DNA from: Aselliscus stoliczkanus
Lineage: Eukaryota > Chordata > Mammalia > Chiroptera > Hipposideridae
Reading direction: 5' to 3'
DNA length: 64,000 nucleotides
NCBI GenBank assembly: GCA_033961575.1
Contig: CM066737.1
Coordinates: forward strand, 98,546,709-98,610,708
How positions within the stretch are numbered: the first letter of the stretch is position 1; the number at the start of each line of letters is the position of its first letter. Positions 10,376-22,310 of this stretch are shown here, piece by piece. The notes under the pieces are model-generated. The model did no database searches, was not told the DNA's origin, and saw nothing but the letters and a program-made list of their open reading frames with translations. Both the position numbers and the translations under genes were made by a program.

Positions 10376-12834
10376 CCAAGTGAATATTATAGATTTACTT
10401 AAGGAGACAGACCCAATCTGCATCATCCACCGATCAACATAAACAAAAACAACTAGCAGAATCAAGACTTAAATAAAACCCTCATAAGCCTGAGGTTTGA
10501 TAAATACTGTTTTTGAAAAACATCATTTGTGGATGGGTTAATGGCTAGTTTCAGCCCCAAACCATTTTCCTTTGTATTATATATCTTTGTTGCTGCTTTT
10601 CTGGACACCAAAATCAATTCAGATCAATAACTTAAATAAAGGAATTTGAAAGCTTATTAGAAATAGTAAACTCTATTTCTTTTATTCCTCAAAATGTGAA
10701 TCTCTGATTCAAATACAAAATGTATTGCTTTAAGTAAGCACATGTCTTGAATCTCTTCAATCCATGCCAGATGGAATGTTCAGGAGCAGATTGTACAAGC
10801 AAGCTTGTAAGGGAACATGGCCTTGTAAATATAGCTTCTCTTAGTGATGGCTGTGACTCTACTGCATATAAGAGAAGACTTCACTGAGAAGGGTTTTTTC
10901 ACTATAGTCACCAATACAAAAAGTACATTTCTCTGGTACTGGCAGACAAGTTGTACTAGTGCCAATAAAATGATTTGTTGATTTCCAGAGAGTTGTGGGG
11001 GTAGGGAAAGCAGGTAGACAAAAAGCTACCCAGTGAACAAGCTGTTTCTCTTTCTGTCTCCCCACCAATTCTATTTTAAAAATCCAAAATAGAAATTTCA
11101 AAGCTTGAAAAACTTCAAGGCAATTTAATTTAAGTTGCTTCCCATGACTTTAAACACTGAATGTTCACACCTACGTCAGTACTACATTGAGAACCTCCCA
11201 CTCAGAGACTGAATTTAGGAAAGAAAGGATGCTGTGGTCTGAGATGAGGCCAGGATTTGAGGGATCTTGAGTTCTTAGACGAGTTCTTCAGCAAGACTCC
11301 AGAGTTCAACAGATTTAATTCTTACTCCTTGGTGGAGAGTCAGGGCAATGTTTTCAGGAAGTTTCTCTTTAGGGATGATTATTGGAGATAAAAATATGTA
11401 TTATAAGATGAACACAGTACAATCCCTGTACAACCTGCTTCATCATTCACATATATCCTGCAATAGGTTTGTTCCTAAGAATCTGGATACTGAGTTTCAG
11501 CCTTCAGGACACTCCTGATGTAATCCTGAAGAACAGACATTGCTCTTTCTCCCCACACTTAGGCACTGAAAACATTCCATGCCCTGTTTTCTTTAACAGG
11601 GTTTGCACTTTTATTAGATTTCAACATATAGTGCAATTTTTCTGATCATCCCTTTTCTGGGAAAGTAAACTTTGTTTTGGTGTTTAAGACATAATATGGC
11701 CAAATTGCATATCTGGCATGTTGTTTCACACCCCACCATTTTCATGTTTTTTTAGCTTAAGCCAAGCCAGGTGAGTAGGCGTCATCCAAGATAAAATTTT
11801 GCTGACTTTTTTTCCCCAAAGAAAAGCTAGCAAACAGGAGGTGATAAATGCTATGCTTCCTACTCAGACTCTGTCACATAAGATGTCAGTTCTTTATTTT
11901 AATTATATTCTTTGCCAGCTCAAAGAGGCAAGTAATTTTGCTGCACATTATCCTACCTTTTTTAGAGTTCCTCACAAGCAGCAGTGGAAGGTCTTTCATG
12001 TGTTGTGCCAGAACTGGTCTTAATATCCAATTCCAAGGCAATCTCTTGGCATCCTAGAGAAAGAAAAAGATTATTCATTGTCAAAAAAGCAGACCATACA
12101 ATTACTGAAATGCAAGCCAGGTATGAAAAATGAAACACTGTTCTCAAACAATGAGGCAATTGGAGAGGGTTTTTATTTTATTTTTAAGAACAAAACCCAT
12201 ACACTTACTCCACTCAAGTAGTAGCATTGACCAAATGGGCTAATGTAATACAGACATCATCAAGAAGATGCTGGAAACAAAGAAGAAAATGTGAACTCAT
12301 ATCTTAGTTGGATTTCCAAGAATTGGACCCTGTTGTGAGGGTCTGTTGCCAATTTTGTATTCAGGAGGCACAGGGGCCACTAAGAGAATGATGAGGCAGG
12401 CATATGGGAAAGGGCAGGCAACATTTTCAAGGACAGGGTCCATTATTATGCCAATCACCACAGTGGACAACTGGAGCTGACTCTTGTGAGGAAACTCTGG
12501 GAAATTCTATAAAATATATGCCTCAGAATTATCCCACCCAAGGACTGAGGGAGTTCAGGCATTTATACCCTAATTTTGGGTAGTCATTGGTTGAGGGCTA
12601 CTGAATAGAAGAGGGGTGTGTCTAATTTCATAAACATATCTCATCTGCCTTTCCAGTTTCAGAAAAAGCCCTCAGACCCAGAGATACAGACATTGGCAGC
12701 TGGAAGTGGGCTGGAACATGTGGACCAGTTAGGTCCAAGGGAGAGAGCAGCAAAGTGACAGCATCTGGTACAGCTTCCCTTTGTACCAAATCATGATATC
12801 CTCAGACAGAGAATGTCCAATCATGAAACCTCCA
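10376..12834. other. Unassigned intergenic sequence
   Basis: About 2.5 kb without a repeat I recognise. Short open frames at 10780-11101 (minus) and 11799-12057 (plus) show no known motif, and the frames overlap each other in phase-shifted ways typical of chance. It might contain diverged LTR or DNA-transposon relics that need a profile search. Confidence 0.4.
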
Positions 12835-13460
12835 GTTAGGATCACCAGAGTTAGCAAAGAAAAATACAGGATGCAGAATTCAGTTTGAATTTCAGATAAA
12901 CAACTATATAAAATCATTAGTTAGGATATGTTTTGTATTTTTTTATGAGATGCTCAGTCAGGTATGTTCACAAGAAGAGACAGAGGAGAGGTTCAGAAAA
13001 TATCAAAGTTTATTATACTCACAGATGCTAGAGACAGGAGGCATGGCACACTGCTCAAGGCCGTATGGGAAATATACCAGAGTGGTCAGGAGGCAGAAGT
13101 CAGGAGCAAGGGAAAGGCTTAGGCCACTGCCTTTATTGGAGTTTCTACAGAAAAGGCAAGGCGGGGCAAGGTGAGCCTCTTAGGATTGGCTAGGTTGAAA
13201 AATTTCTTTGGGCTTTGAACTATAGAGGTGGTCCCCAGTTGCCTGGCATCTGGCCCTGGAATGATTAAAGCAGAGGAATGATTTGTGGAGTATCCAGACA
13301 GAGGAGGTGTGGCTCTAGATTTGTAACTTTGGTCATCAAAAACATGTTCCTGGCTAGGCCCCCCCTTGTTGTCAAAGGTGTCCATGACAACAAATGATTT
13401 GTTGTTTATCCAAATTTCAAATTGAACTTGGTATCCTGTGTTTTATCTGGTAACCCTTCC
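12835..13460. mobile_element. Palindromic non-autonomous DNA transposon (MER53-like), split by an LTR
   Basis: The two flanks of the LTR at 12951-13388 are inverted copies of each other. Left arm (12835-12910): gttaggatcaccagagttag ... gaatttcagataaacaacta. The right arm (13389-13460) read backwards gives gaagggttaccagataaaac ... gaaatttggataaacaacaa. Long mutually complementary arms that fold into a near-complete hairpin are typical of MER53-type hAT-like elements of mammals. The family name is from memory; the inverted structure is seen directly. Confidence 0.65.
12951..13388 (-). mobile_element. Solo LTR of an endogenous retrovirus-like element
   Basis: In sense (minus strand) this roughly 438-bp block starts tgtcatggacacctttgaca and ends in ca. 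It carries polyadenylation signals near 13130 (ccaataaaggcag) and 13010 (tataataaactttg), followed by a C/T-rich stretch, the U3-R-U5 layout of a short LTR. No internal retroviral sequence lies on either side, and it sits cleanly in the middle of a palindromic transposon, so it is a solo LTR left by recombination. I could not confirm a 4-6-bp target duplication. Class (ERV1 or ERVL-like) is unresolved. Confidence 0.65.
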
Positions 13461-13714
13461 TACTGGAAGACGTGATAGAGAGAGGCAACAAGGTCAACAT
13501 GTCTAAAAGAGAACAGTGATACACTTGCACTCCCCCTTCTTCCCTCCTTACCTGATCTCCCACTTGTCATTTTCTCAAGTGACACACTTTTGCCTTTTAT
13601 GTGAAGAAAGGAGTTTCTTTGTAGAGGGATGAAGGACAGGCATTTGATCCTGGAAGCAGGCAGATGTCTTTTTCATGATTATGTGTAAGTTATAGGCATC
13701 AGTGAATAATAAAA

Positions 13715-13920
13715 GATGTTCATATTTACTGAAGCCTTTTTTTTACAAGGCACCATTTTACATGATTTGCACACACTGTTCAATTAATCCTCACCACAAA
13801 CTTATGACATAGGTGTTATTATTATCCCTGGTTTCCAGATAAGGGACCTAAGACACAGAAAAATTAAGTAGCCTGCCTAAGGCTGCATAGCTAGAAACCA
13901 TGGCCTTAACCACCATGCTA
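13715..13920 (-). mobile_element. MIR SINE
   Basis: Antisense MIR, nearly full length: catatttactgaagcc, atttgcacacactgttcaat, taatcctcaccacaaactta, then agtagcctgcctaaggctgc and ggccttaaccaccatgct. Diverged but clearly co-linear. Confidence 0.85.
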
Positions 13921-14268
13921 AGGGCGGAAAAGAGGGGATAGTTGATAAACAGGGTAAGAGGTTCACAAAGGAAATGAACGTGAGAAATGTTGTAAGGAAA
14001 ATGAAGAAGGATCTCTGAGCAGTTGTGTGGGCCTGAGGAGTCCAGATCCTTTGAACAAACTAAAGAGGAAGAAAAACAAAAAAGAAAACAAGAGTAGGAA
14101 AAGAGAACTCATAATTGTCTAACTCGTTTTCCTGCCACCATAGGAAAAGTACAGAACAGAAGCCACCAAGCCAATGTGCTCTAGATGAGCTAATACAGAT
14201 CCGATTGCCATTATCATCACTGTGAAAATGATAAGCAATGCTTAAAAAAAATGAGGGTCACTTAGCCA

Positions 14269-14270
<2 letters not shown>

Positions 14271-14319
<49 letters not shown>
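14271..14319. repeat. (TTA)n microsatellite
   Basis: About 16 uninterrupted TTA/TAT units. The poly-isoleucine run in the minus-strand frame here is only this repeat read as codons. Confidence 0.97.
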
Positions 14320-14320
<1 letters not shown>

Positions 14321-15579
14321 AGTCACCCTTTTTTGGTAATGAATTTGCAAATGCAAGCACAATGTCCACACAAAAAAATCAAGTGAAGCTGGAGAATACG
14401 TAGTTTTATTAGAGAACCCTTGAGGATAATACAGTGATATCTTGCCTTTGAACAGAAAATAATTCTGGCTGCAAACTAATAAAAGTTCCACACCTTCCAA
14501 ACAGCCAAACTATGTCCTTGAAATATGATGTTCTCTTCGCAAATAGGGGTTTAGCATAGTGAGATGGTGCAGTGTGTTATTTAGTATCCAGACCTAGACT
14601 GGCTATGAAGTGGGTACAAATAACAACAGCAGAAAAAGCCAGCCTAGAAAACAGTCACTGAAGTCTTTTCTGGAACCAAAGGTGTCAGAATGTTTGGAAA
14701 AAACAGAGGTAAGATTGCAGATAGCAGCATCTTCCGAGGCCAACAGAGAGAAGAGCTCATAAAGGGCACAGCATGGAAGGCACAGCTGCAAATCTAGTTC
14801 TTCTTTTGGTTATTCATTGAAATAATGACGTGGGAATATCAAAATGAATTCATTATTTTTGAAAAAATATCTTCTCTGGCTCTGTACAATGAAGGGGTCT
14901 GGAAACAATGACACAGAGTAACAATGAGCATGCCAAATACCCAGATTTGGTGTCCAAATACCATTTCTCTCTGAGATGAAAAAGGGTTCCTTCAAAATGG
15001 CTGCGGCAGGGAGAGTATGGGAGTGAGCCTGAAATATTTTATTGTGCCAGAAAGCAAGAAAGCACCCAAAACATATTGGAAGAACATAGGAGCCAGCTTG
15101 AAGGAGCTCCTACTGGCTAAATTTGAGACAATTTGACTATCAAAAAGAATGATAGCCATAATTTTTGCAATACTGAATAAATAAAAATCCATGGGTCTAT
15201 GTAATGCTCAAGGAAAAAAAGTGGGAGTGAAAAAATGCTCTTTTCTACTGAAAAAATGTCAGGTAATACATGTAGATGGACTGACAAAAATAGAAAATCA
15301 CGCTTTTGCAGCCATAATGTAATAATTGGTTGATACAAGAATGTTGAAGCCACTGGGTAGAGGGTTTTAGGGGAAAAGAATATTTGGATGTTGTCAAAAT
15401 ATCATCCTTGGATTACTCAGTAATTGCTTTCCTTTTCACTGGAGTGGTCTGGTGGACCCAATGAAGCACTCATCTATAAAATGGATATAATTATATTAGC
15501 TAGTTCAGAGATTTGTCATAAAGAATAAATAAGCCAATCCATGCATTCCAGAAAAGATGGTGATGTGAGCTTGTGTCTA
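14320..15579. other. Unassigned intergenic sequence
   Basis: No recognisable element. Several minus-strand frames of 60-80 codons (14603-15353) overlap in different phases and carry no motif. Confidence 0.35.
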
Positions 15580-16740
15580 AACTTTCTTACTGTTTTCTAT
15601 ATGTTCCTTTGATTTTATGTTTTTTCTCTCTTTGCCTTATTGTATATTGAGTATTTTTATTTTCTTTATTGCTTTTCAGCAATACATTCTCATAATCTTT
15701 AGTGTTTACTCTAGAAATTACAACATACATTGTTGACTTATTAAATCTAATGAAAAGTTGTACCACTTCCCAGAAAATGAAAAGACCATGGAAATCTTTT
15801 TTACTCCATTTACCACTTTCCACCTTTTGTGTTGTTATGTATTTTAAGTCTAATTATATTTTAAATCACATCAAAAGTGTTTTTATGAGCTTTAATTTTC
15901 AGCAGTTTAACCATTATATGCCTCAGTATGATTGCTTTGTATTTTTCCTGCTTTGGACTTCTATAGTTTCTTGAATCTATAGCCTGATGTTTTTTATTCA
16001 TTTTGAAAAGTTATCTCTTCAAACATTGTTTCTGCTCTGTCTCCTCTTTCGTCTCCTTCTGGGACTTCAATTATACTTGTTGACTGAAAATGAAATCAAT
16101 GAAAAGTCAGACTGTTTCATTGTGTTCCATATGTCTCTTATGCTCTTATCTGTATTTTTCATCCTCTTGTTCTCCATGCTTCAGTCTGAATTTCTTCTGA
16201 TCTATCTTCCAGTTTATTATTCTCTTTTCATCTGTGTTTAAAATACTATTAAATCTTTCTGTTTAGTCCTTAATTTCAGATATTTCATTTTCAGTGTTTT
16301 ACATTTCCATTTGAAAATATTTTCCAGTTTCCTCTTAAAATTCATGTTGTCATTTAAATTCTTTAAAATATTAATTGCAGATATTTTAATGTCCATGCCT
16401 GGTAACTACTTTTTCCAATTTTCCTTTTTGTTTATTTTTCTGTTGTTCTCTGGTTAATTTATGTTGTGTGCATGACTGGTTATTTTTCATTGAATGTTAG
16501 ACATTGTGTATGAAAATTTTATAGATAATGTGAGGCTCCAGATGATGTTATATTTCTCCAGAGAGGATTCATTCTTGCTTCTGGCAGTCAGTTTGTCTAA
16601 ACAGGCCACTTTAATCCACTCAAACATTCATCTAATTCAAAGTTGAACTTCTGACTTTGTAAGAGTCAATGTACTTCAGGTTTACCCTAAATCTTAGGTA
16701 GCTCTTTGGAGTCAGAACTGAAGACCAAGAGTGTTCACCT
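15580..16740 (-). mobile_element. Ancient L1 fragment (ORF1 and 5'UTR region)
   Basis: Minus-strand ORF1-type sequence with the familiar antisense landmarks: caaacattgtttctgctctg, tctcctctttcgtctccttctgggactt, then ttccagtttattattctctt and tttcatttccagtttcctct-like text, followed by a 5'UTR-like block (ggctccagatgatgttatat, ttctccagagaggattcatt, gcttctggcagtcagtttgt). It resembles the HAL1/L1M class also present at 58330. Heavily mutated. Confidence 0.7.
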
Positions 16741-17059
16741 GGACTATACCTCACTGCATATATTAAACACTGTTTTTTATCCCCCAAACTGCCACAAACT
16801 CTATTTCCCCTCTCTTGGCTCCTTTTTTTTTCTGAGGTATTAGCTCTGCATGTCCTTGCTATTTTGGTGACTCTGATGCCTAAAAATATATGTTTTTCAT
16901 GTTTTATCCAGTTTCTCTAGATCTTCTCTTTGTAATACTTTTTCTGAAACAAGCTAGTAAATCATTTCTAGAAACAAAACTCCTCCTAATTTGCTTTTTA
17001 GTCTCTCATCTTGAAAATGAGTAGACAATAAAAGTTTGACCAATTCTGAAAAGAATTTT

Positions 17060-17145
17060 AATATGGAAATCAAAACATCAAGTTGTCCATCTTAAATGTC
17101 TACAATTTTTATTTGTCATTATATCTCAATAAAGCTGAAAAATGT
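17060..17145 (+). mobile_element. L1M 3' terminus
   Basis: aatcaaaacatcaagttgtc, cttaaatgtctacaattttt, atttgtcattatatctcaat and aaagctgaaaaa form the characteristic end of old L1M elements. The body upstream is not clearly recognisable. Confidence 0.7.
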
Positions 17146-18570
17146 ATTAGGACAGTTTAATATCCATCTGGAAAATAATAGAATTGAATCTCCTGTACAC
17201 AATCAGTTCAAAATAGCTTAAGAATTTAAAACCAAAGGTTCAAACTTTTACAGGAAAAAAATAAAATAATATTTTAAAAAATAAAAAAAGATTTGAATTT
17301 GGAAGAGAGAGACTAAAACCAACAAACAGAAAAAAGTTACACGTGAACAATAGCATACACTATACAAATACAAGTTTAATAAACTGTCATAATATCCTTA
17401 GAGAAATAAGAGTTGATAGTGGACTCATGAAATAAAAAACAAATGATACAAAAATTATTTAGAAAAGAGTCAAATTACAAAAGATCATCTTGCAGAATGA
17501 GACAATTTGTAAAGGAAATAAACCTACTTGTAAGACTTTTTGTAATCAAACATCTTGGAAACCCTAAAAAAAAAAAAGCAGGGCCAAATGCATGTGTATG
17601 TTCCAGAAGTTATCTGAACCAAGGAAAATAGTCACCTTATGTTGGTTTTTACAATACAAGGAAGGAGAGTCAGGATAAAAAGTAAACAATGCACTTCAGC
17701 TTGTACTACAGAGCAACAGTATTCAAAACAGCATAATTTTGGCAGAAAAAGACATAGAATAATGGAATAGAATTGAAAACCCAGAAAAAATCCCTACGTA
17801 AACATGGACAGATAATTTTCAACAAAAGAGCCAAAAAACATACAATGGAGAAAAGAAACCCTCTTCAATAAATGGTGCTGGGAGAATTGGAGAGCCATGT
17901 GCCAAAGAATGAAACTAGACTGCTATCTGTCACCATGTACCAAAATTCAAAATGGATCAAAGACCTAAACATAAGACCTCAAACAATAAACTGCATAGAA
18001 GAAAATATAGGTACTGAAATTATGGACCTTGGGTTCAAAGAGGATTTTATGAATTTGACCTCAAAGGCAATGGAAGTAAAAGCTAAAATAAATGAAAAGG
18101 ACTATATCAAACTAAAAAAGCTTCTGCACAGCAAAAGAAACCATTGACAAAACAAAGAGGAAACCAACCGAGTAGGAGAAGATAATTACAAATAATGCCT
18201 CCAATAAGGGGCTAATATCCAAAATATAGAAGGAACTCATATAACTCAACAACAAAAAGACAAACAATCCAATTAAAAAATGGGTAGAGGACCTGAATAG
18301 ACGTTTCTCCAAAGAGGACATACAGATGACCAATAGACGTGAAAAAAATGCTCAACGTCACTAATCATCAGAGAAATACAAACAAAAACCACAATGAGAT
18401 ACCACCTCACACCATTTACAATAGAATGGCTGTCATCAACAAGACAAATAATAACAAGTGTTGGAGAGGCTGTGGAGAAAAAGGAACACTCATACACTGC
18501 TGATGGGAGTGCAGGTTGGTGTAGCCACTATGGAAGGCAGTGTGGAGGTTCCTCAAAAAATTAAGAATAG

Positions 18571-18712
18571 GGGACCGGCCGAGTGGCTCAGTTGGTTAAG
18601 AGCTCGCTCAAGATTGCAAGCTGAGCTCTGAGCAACAGCAGTTCGATGCCCAGCCCAAGCTGAGCTGCTGTTGAGCTGCCAACAGGTGGCAGGATGGCTC
18701 AGCTAAGAAAAA
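18571..18712 (+). mobile_element. tRNA SINE, long-head type, monomer with start of second module
   Basis: Starts ggggaccggccgagtggctc (box A) and continues to cagcagttcgatgcccagcc (box B area), then the gctgagctgc-rich linker and the beginning of a second tRNA-like unit (ggcaggatggctcagct), ending in an A-run. The flanking L1 reads through at ttaagaatag/aattaccatatga, with a short ambiguous target repeat. It is the same type as 19562-19712. Confidence 0.85.
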
Positions 18713-18812
18713 AAATAGAATTACCATATGACCCAGCAATCCCTCTCCTGGGTATCTACCCCAAAAAAATCTGAGAACATTTATCCATAAAGATATACTC
18801 ATATGTGCTCCA

Positions 18813-19055
18813 GTGTTTATTGCAGCTTTGTTTATGGTGACCAAGACATGGAAACAACCAAAGTGTCCTTTGATTGATGATTGGATAAAGAAGATGTGGT
18901 ACATATACACAATAGAATGCTACTCTGCTATAAGAGAAGATGAAATAGTGCCATTTGTGACAACGTGGATGGATCTTGAGATTATTATGCTAAGCGAAAT
19001 CAGTCAGTCAGAAAATGTCAAGAACCATATGACTTTACTGGTTACTAGAGGGTAA
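18813..19055 (+). pseudogene. L1 ORF2 C-terminal fragment
   Basis: 80-residue frame with KTWKQPKCPLIDDWIKKMWY and MLSEISQSENVKNHMTLLVT. It is the conserved carboxy terminus of L1 ORF2p, which helps ORF2p bind its RNA. Upstream parts of ORF2 are interrupted by stops and a SINE. Confidence 0.85.
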
Positions 19056-19367
19056 GGGGGGAGGCGGGTGGTAGAAGAGGGTAAAAGGGGTCAAATATAT
19101 GGTGATGGAAGAACTGACTCTGGGCGGTGAGCACACAATGTGATATATAGATGGTATATTACAGAATTGTACACTGGAAACCTATGTAATTTTACAAACC
19201 CTTGTCACCGCAATAAATTTTAATTTTAAATTAAGTAATAGATTTTAGTGGCTAATGATTAGTGATAAAAATATTTTAAAATGTTCAGATATAAACTTAT
19301 AAATGAATACTTTATAATAGATAGTAATTTTTTTTACTATTTGTATTTTAGAAACTATATTTTTGTA

Positions 19368-19461
19368 TATTTTTTAATTTTTTTAATTTTTTTATTTTTT
19401 TTAGCTGAGCCTTCCTGCCACCTGTTGGCAGCTCAATGGCAACCCAGCTCGGGCTGGCCTC
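19368..19461 (-). mobile_element. tRNA SINE, long-head type, truncated
   Basis: Minus-strand piece: a T-rich tail, agctgagccttcctgccacc, tgttggcagctcaatggcaa and cccagctcgggctggc. TSD aaactatatttttgta (19352-19366) and aaactatattttta (19462-19475). It is in inverse orientation to the SINE at 19562-19712. Confidence 0.85.
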
Positions 19462-19512
19462 AAACTATATTTTTATAAAAGGCACAAATATATGAAATGT
19501 ATGATCTACTCT

Positions 19513-19540
19513 GACAGTCTAGTTATCAAACTAGACTGTC
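19513..19540. other. Perfect 12-bp-stem hairpin
   Basis: gacagtctagtt, a 4-nt loop atca, then aactagactgtc. All 12 stem pairs are Watson-Crick. It lies between two oppositely oriented SINEs and belongs to neither. Confidence 0.9.
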
Positions 19541-19561
19541 ATGGAAAATCTGACTTTTTGA

Positions 19562-19712
19562 GGGCTGGCCAAGTGGCTCAGTTGGTTAAGAGCTCGCTCA
19601 AGAGTGTAAGCTGAGCTCTGAGCAACAGCAGTTCAATGCCCAGCCTGAGCTGAGCTGCCGCTGAGCTGCCAACAGGTGGCAGGATGGCTCAGCTATAAAA
19701 AATAAAGAAAAG
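19562..19712 (+). mobile_element. tRNA SINE, long-head type
   Basis: Starts gggctggccaagtggctcag, with box B region gcagttcaatgcccagcc, linker gagctgagctgccgctgagc, and the start of a second module (caggatggctcagct), then aaaaaataaagaaaa. TSD tgactttttga / tgacttttga at 19551-19561 and 19714-19723. Confidence 0.88.
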
Positions 19713-19739
19713 TTGACTTTTGAATCTTACTATCGTAGC

Positions 19740-20696
19740 TGGATATCACTTCTTATGACAACTTATATAAATTTTGGTCATTTTAGTACTAATAAAATAC
19801 AACAGCAGTATAAATACTAACCTCTAGAGTCCAATCCTATAAAAGAAAGACAAATTCCAGAAACTGTACTAATGACTTGTATTCAACCAGATAGTTTTCA
19901 ATCTAATACTGTCTTGATCACAAACAAAATGTAAGCTTCTATCCACAAAATCCCATAAGAGACTTTATAACCAATATATCTTTTTTTCCATTTCAGCTTT
20001 GATTATATTAATCATAGAACCTGTAGTGTTCAGAAACAATGCAGGGAAACTATTTGAAACACACCCTTAACATATAACATTATGAAACCACATGACATAA
20101 TATGGTAATTAGAAAATTTATATTCTGAGCTCTTTAACGAACTCGTGCTCAAGAATTAAATTATTTCAAATTTATCTGCCATATCATATCATAATATGTT
20201 TCTTTTCTCACAACTGGAAAAGGGAAGAGGAATTGTGTTATCATCTTCGTCTACTGCCACCCTCGACAGCCTGTAATAAACTTGAAGACTCTCCTCCTCT
20301 TTTACTACAGAACAATGCTTCACCTAGAGTTACATAACACCCAGTTCCTATGAATCCAAAACTCTCATTTCCCCCTTATCTCAAAAGTGCTTATTGCTTA
20401 AAGAAAAAAAAACACACAGTTTTATGGAACTATTCAAGACACATCCAAAAGAAGGGGGGGAAACTGCAAACAACTGCTAGGGCGTGCATACTGTTATGAT
20501 TATTTATCCCTGAATGCACTCATACTCAGGATTGTACAAGTGTTGACCTTGCATTTGTGTGACACTTAGAGTGAGCGCCTCCTTAGTTTGTACCCCAAGC
20601 ACCTTCTTGCCTCATCATATTCTCTGCTCTTTATAGAAGAGATCCCATAAGAACAGCATTTAAGAGGTAAGATTTTAAAAAAAGAGGAAGAGAGAA
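19740..20696. other. Unassigned intergenic sequence
   Basis: AT-rich, no element or gene recognised. Confidence 0.35.
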
Positions 20697-21195
20697 GGGT
20701 CGGCTGAGTTGCTCAGTTGGTTAAGTTTGGCTTAGAGTTCGAGCTGTGAGCAACAGGGCCACTAGTTCGATTCTCACATGGACCAGTGATGCTGCACCCA
20801 AGCTGAGCTGTCGCTGAGCTGCCAACAGGTGGCAGGATAGCTCAACTGGTGTAACAAGATTGTCTGTTCAATGGTGGGCTACGCCCACCTGCAACTAAGA
20901 CTGAACTCAGCATCTTGAGCTGAGCTGCCACCTGGATGGCTCAGAGGATAGAGCGTGTGTTCTTAACAACAAGGCTGCTGGTTCGACTCCCACATGGGAT
21001 GGTGGCTATGCCCACCCACAACTAAGATTGTAACACAGCACCTTGAGCTTAGAGGCCACGAGCTGCCAACAGAAAGCCAGATGATGACTGGTGCCCTCCA
21101 CAATGAAGACAACAACAACAACTTGGCCGGTCCCCCTCCCCCATTCCCCAGCTCTGTTCTCCTCCCCCAATTCCCCAATAAAATCTTTGAGAGAG
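20697..21195 (+). mobile_element. Three-module composite tRNA SINE
   Basis: About 500 bp with three successive tRNA-like units. Unit 1 (about 20697-20790) has ttgctcagttggttaag and ctagttcgattctc. Unit 2 (about 20840-20890) is decayed: ggatagctcaactggtgt and cctgttcaa-like gtctgttcaatgg. Unit 3 (about 20932-21000) has ggatggctcagaggatagag, cttaacaacaaggctgctgg and ttcgactcccacatgg. Units are joined by gctgagctgc-rich linkers and caactaagattg motifs. The 3' end is C-rich and closes with ccccaataaaatcttt. Unit 3 plus this tail resembles bat VES-type SINEs, as far as I remember them. An internal RNA polymerase III promoter would lie in unit 1. Confidence 0.8.
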
Positions 21196-21252
21196 AGAGG
21201 GACAGAGAGAGAGCCAGAGAGAGCCCTACAGGAGACACTCAGAAGGAATCAG

Positions 21253-21364
21253 GTCACCTTTTTTTTTCTTAGAGGGCAGTGTCACTGGCCCTCATATGTG
21301 GGATCCAAACCAGGGCCACTGGCGTCTCAAGCCAGCTCTTAACCACTGCGCCACTTGGCCGGCC
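21253..21364 (-). mobile_element. Short tRNA-derived SINE
   Basis: Complete copy with perfect 15-bp TSD ctcagaaggaatcag (21238-21252 and 21365-21379). It has a poly-T tail, the 3' hairpin segment, head ending gccacttggccggcc. It sits just after the composite SINE. Confidence 0.93.
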
Positions 21365-21544
21365 CTCAGAAGGAATCAGAAAGGAAAACGGGAAACTGCA
21401 GCAGTAGTGTCACAGAGGCTGAGAAATGAGAGCATAGCCAGAAGAAAGCAGTGGTCAACAACATTCAACTCTGAACCGGAGTCATATAAGATAATGTTCA
21501 GAGAGTGTGCATTGCTAGGAACTAACTGCCAGTCGAGAGGAAAT

Positions 21545-22102
21545 GTTTATGACTCTTAAATATACAAAAAGATACTCAATCTTACTTAAAAGTTCAAAAA
21601 TGCAAATTAAAACATCAAGGAGACAAAGTCAATGCACTTCGTTGGGGAGAGCATCCTTAAATGTTCTCTCAAACATTGCTGTTGAGAGCAAAAACGGGTA
21701 CTACCCATATGAAGCTCAATATGGCAGCTTGTATCAAAAATTGCTCTGACCCAGTAATTCCACCTCTACTATTATCCAATATATTCTTGACATCTGTGTT
21801 TGAGGAAATATATTGCAGTATTTATTTGAATACTGGAACAATGTAAGTGTTCTAGAGGATGGGTTAAATGAATTTTGATACATCCATGTCCTAGGATTAA
21901 TAGAATACTATGTAGCTGTTCAAAGGAATGAGTGAGCTCTATGTGTATTTATTCAGAAAGATCTCTAAGATCTTATACATCAAGGAGCAGAACATGAAAA
22001 CATCAAGGAGCATAACAGTGTTTTTAGTATGCTCCAATTTATGATTTTTTTTTTAGATTAAATACTGTTTTACTAATTTTTGCATAAAATGTCTCTAGAA
22101 GG

Positions 22103-22142
<40 letters not shown>

Positions 22143-22310
22143 AAACACACTAACTGGTCATAGTTCATTCTTGAGAAGGGAACTAAGCGGGAAAACGGGT
22201 TGGAGAGAGACTTCCTTTCCACTCTATCCTTACCTTTTCAAATATTGTTTCATTGGTATGTACTACCTATTCAAAATTACAAAAACAAATAAAGTGAAAG
22301 CTTTTCATTG
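21545..22310 (+). mobile_element. Old L1ME/L1MD-like fragment (ORF2 end and 3'UTR)
   Basis: Plus-strand ORF2 C-terminal sequence (ttgctctgacccagtaattc, gaatactatgtagctgttca) followed by a 3'UTR with gtatgctccaatttatgatt, a (CA)n tract, ggagagagacttcctttcca and ctattcaaaattacaaaaac, ending in an A-rich aataaa-like tail. Diverged and frameshifted. Confidence 0.75.
22104..22150. repeat. (CA)n microsatellite
   Basis: About 47 bp of CA repeats with two AAAC interruptions, within the 3'UTR of the L1 relic. Confidence 0.95.

Larger units (their letters stand above)
17690..19222 (+). mobile_element. 5'-truncated L1 (ORF2 C-terminal half and 3'UTR)
   Basis: Plus-strand L1 with ORF2 sequence from about 17690 (gcacttcagcttgtactaca) through tcttcaataaatggtgctgg, agaccataagacct-like text and the zinc-knuckle area (gttggagaggctgtggagaa) to the C-terminus at about 19055. 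A 3'UTR follows (ggggtcaaatatatggtgatgg) with aataaa at 19212 and an AT-rich tail. A SINE (18571-18712) interrupts ORF2. The 3'UTR matches the pieces at 46340, 58031, 58180 and 59715, so it defines a subfamily distinct from the one at 31021. Confidence 0.88.

Noticed and set aside
14258..14500. 80-codon minus-strand frame with a poly-isoleucine segment
   Set aside because: The isoleucines come from the (TTA)n microsatellite.
21053..21272. Glu/Arg-rich frames over the end of the composite SINE
   Set aside because: They translate the SINE tail and an adjoining GA-rich tract in three phases; no independent support.
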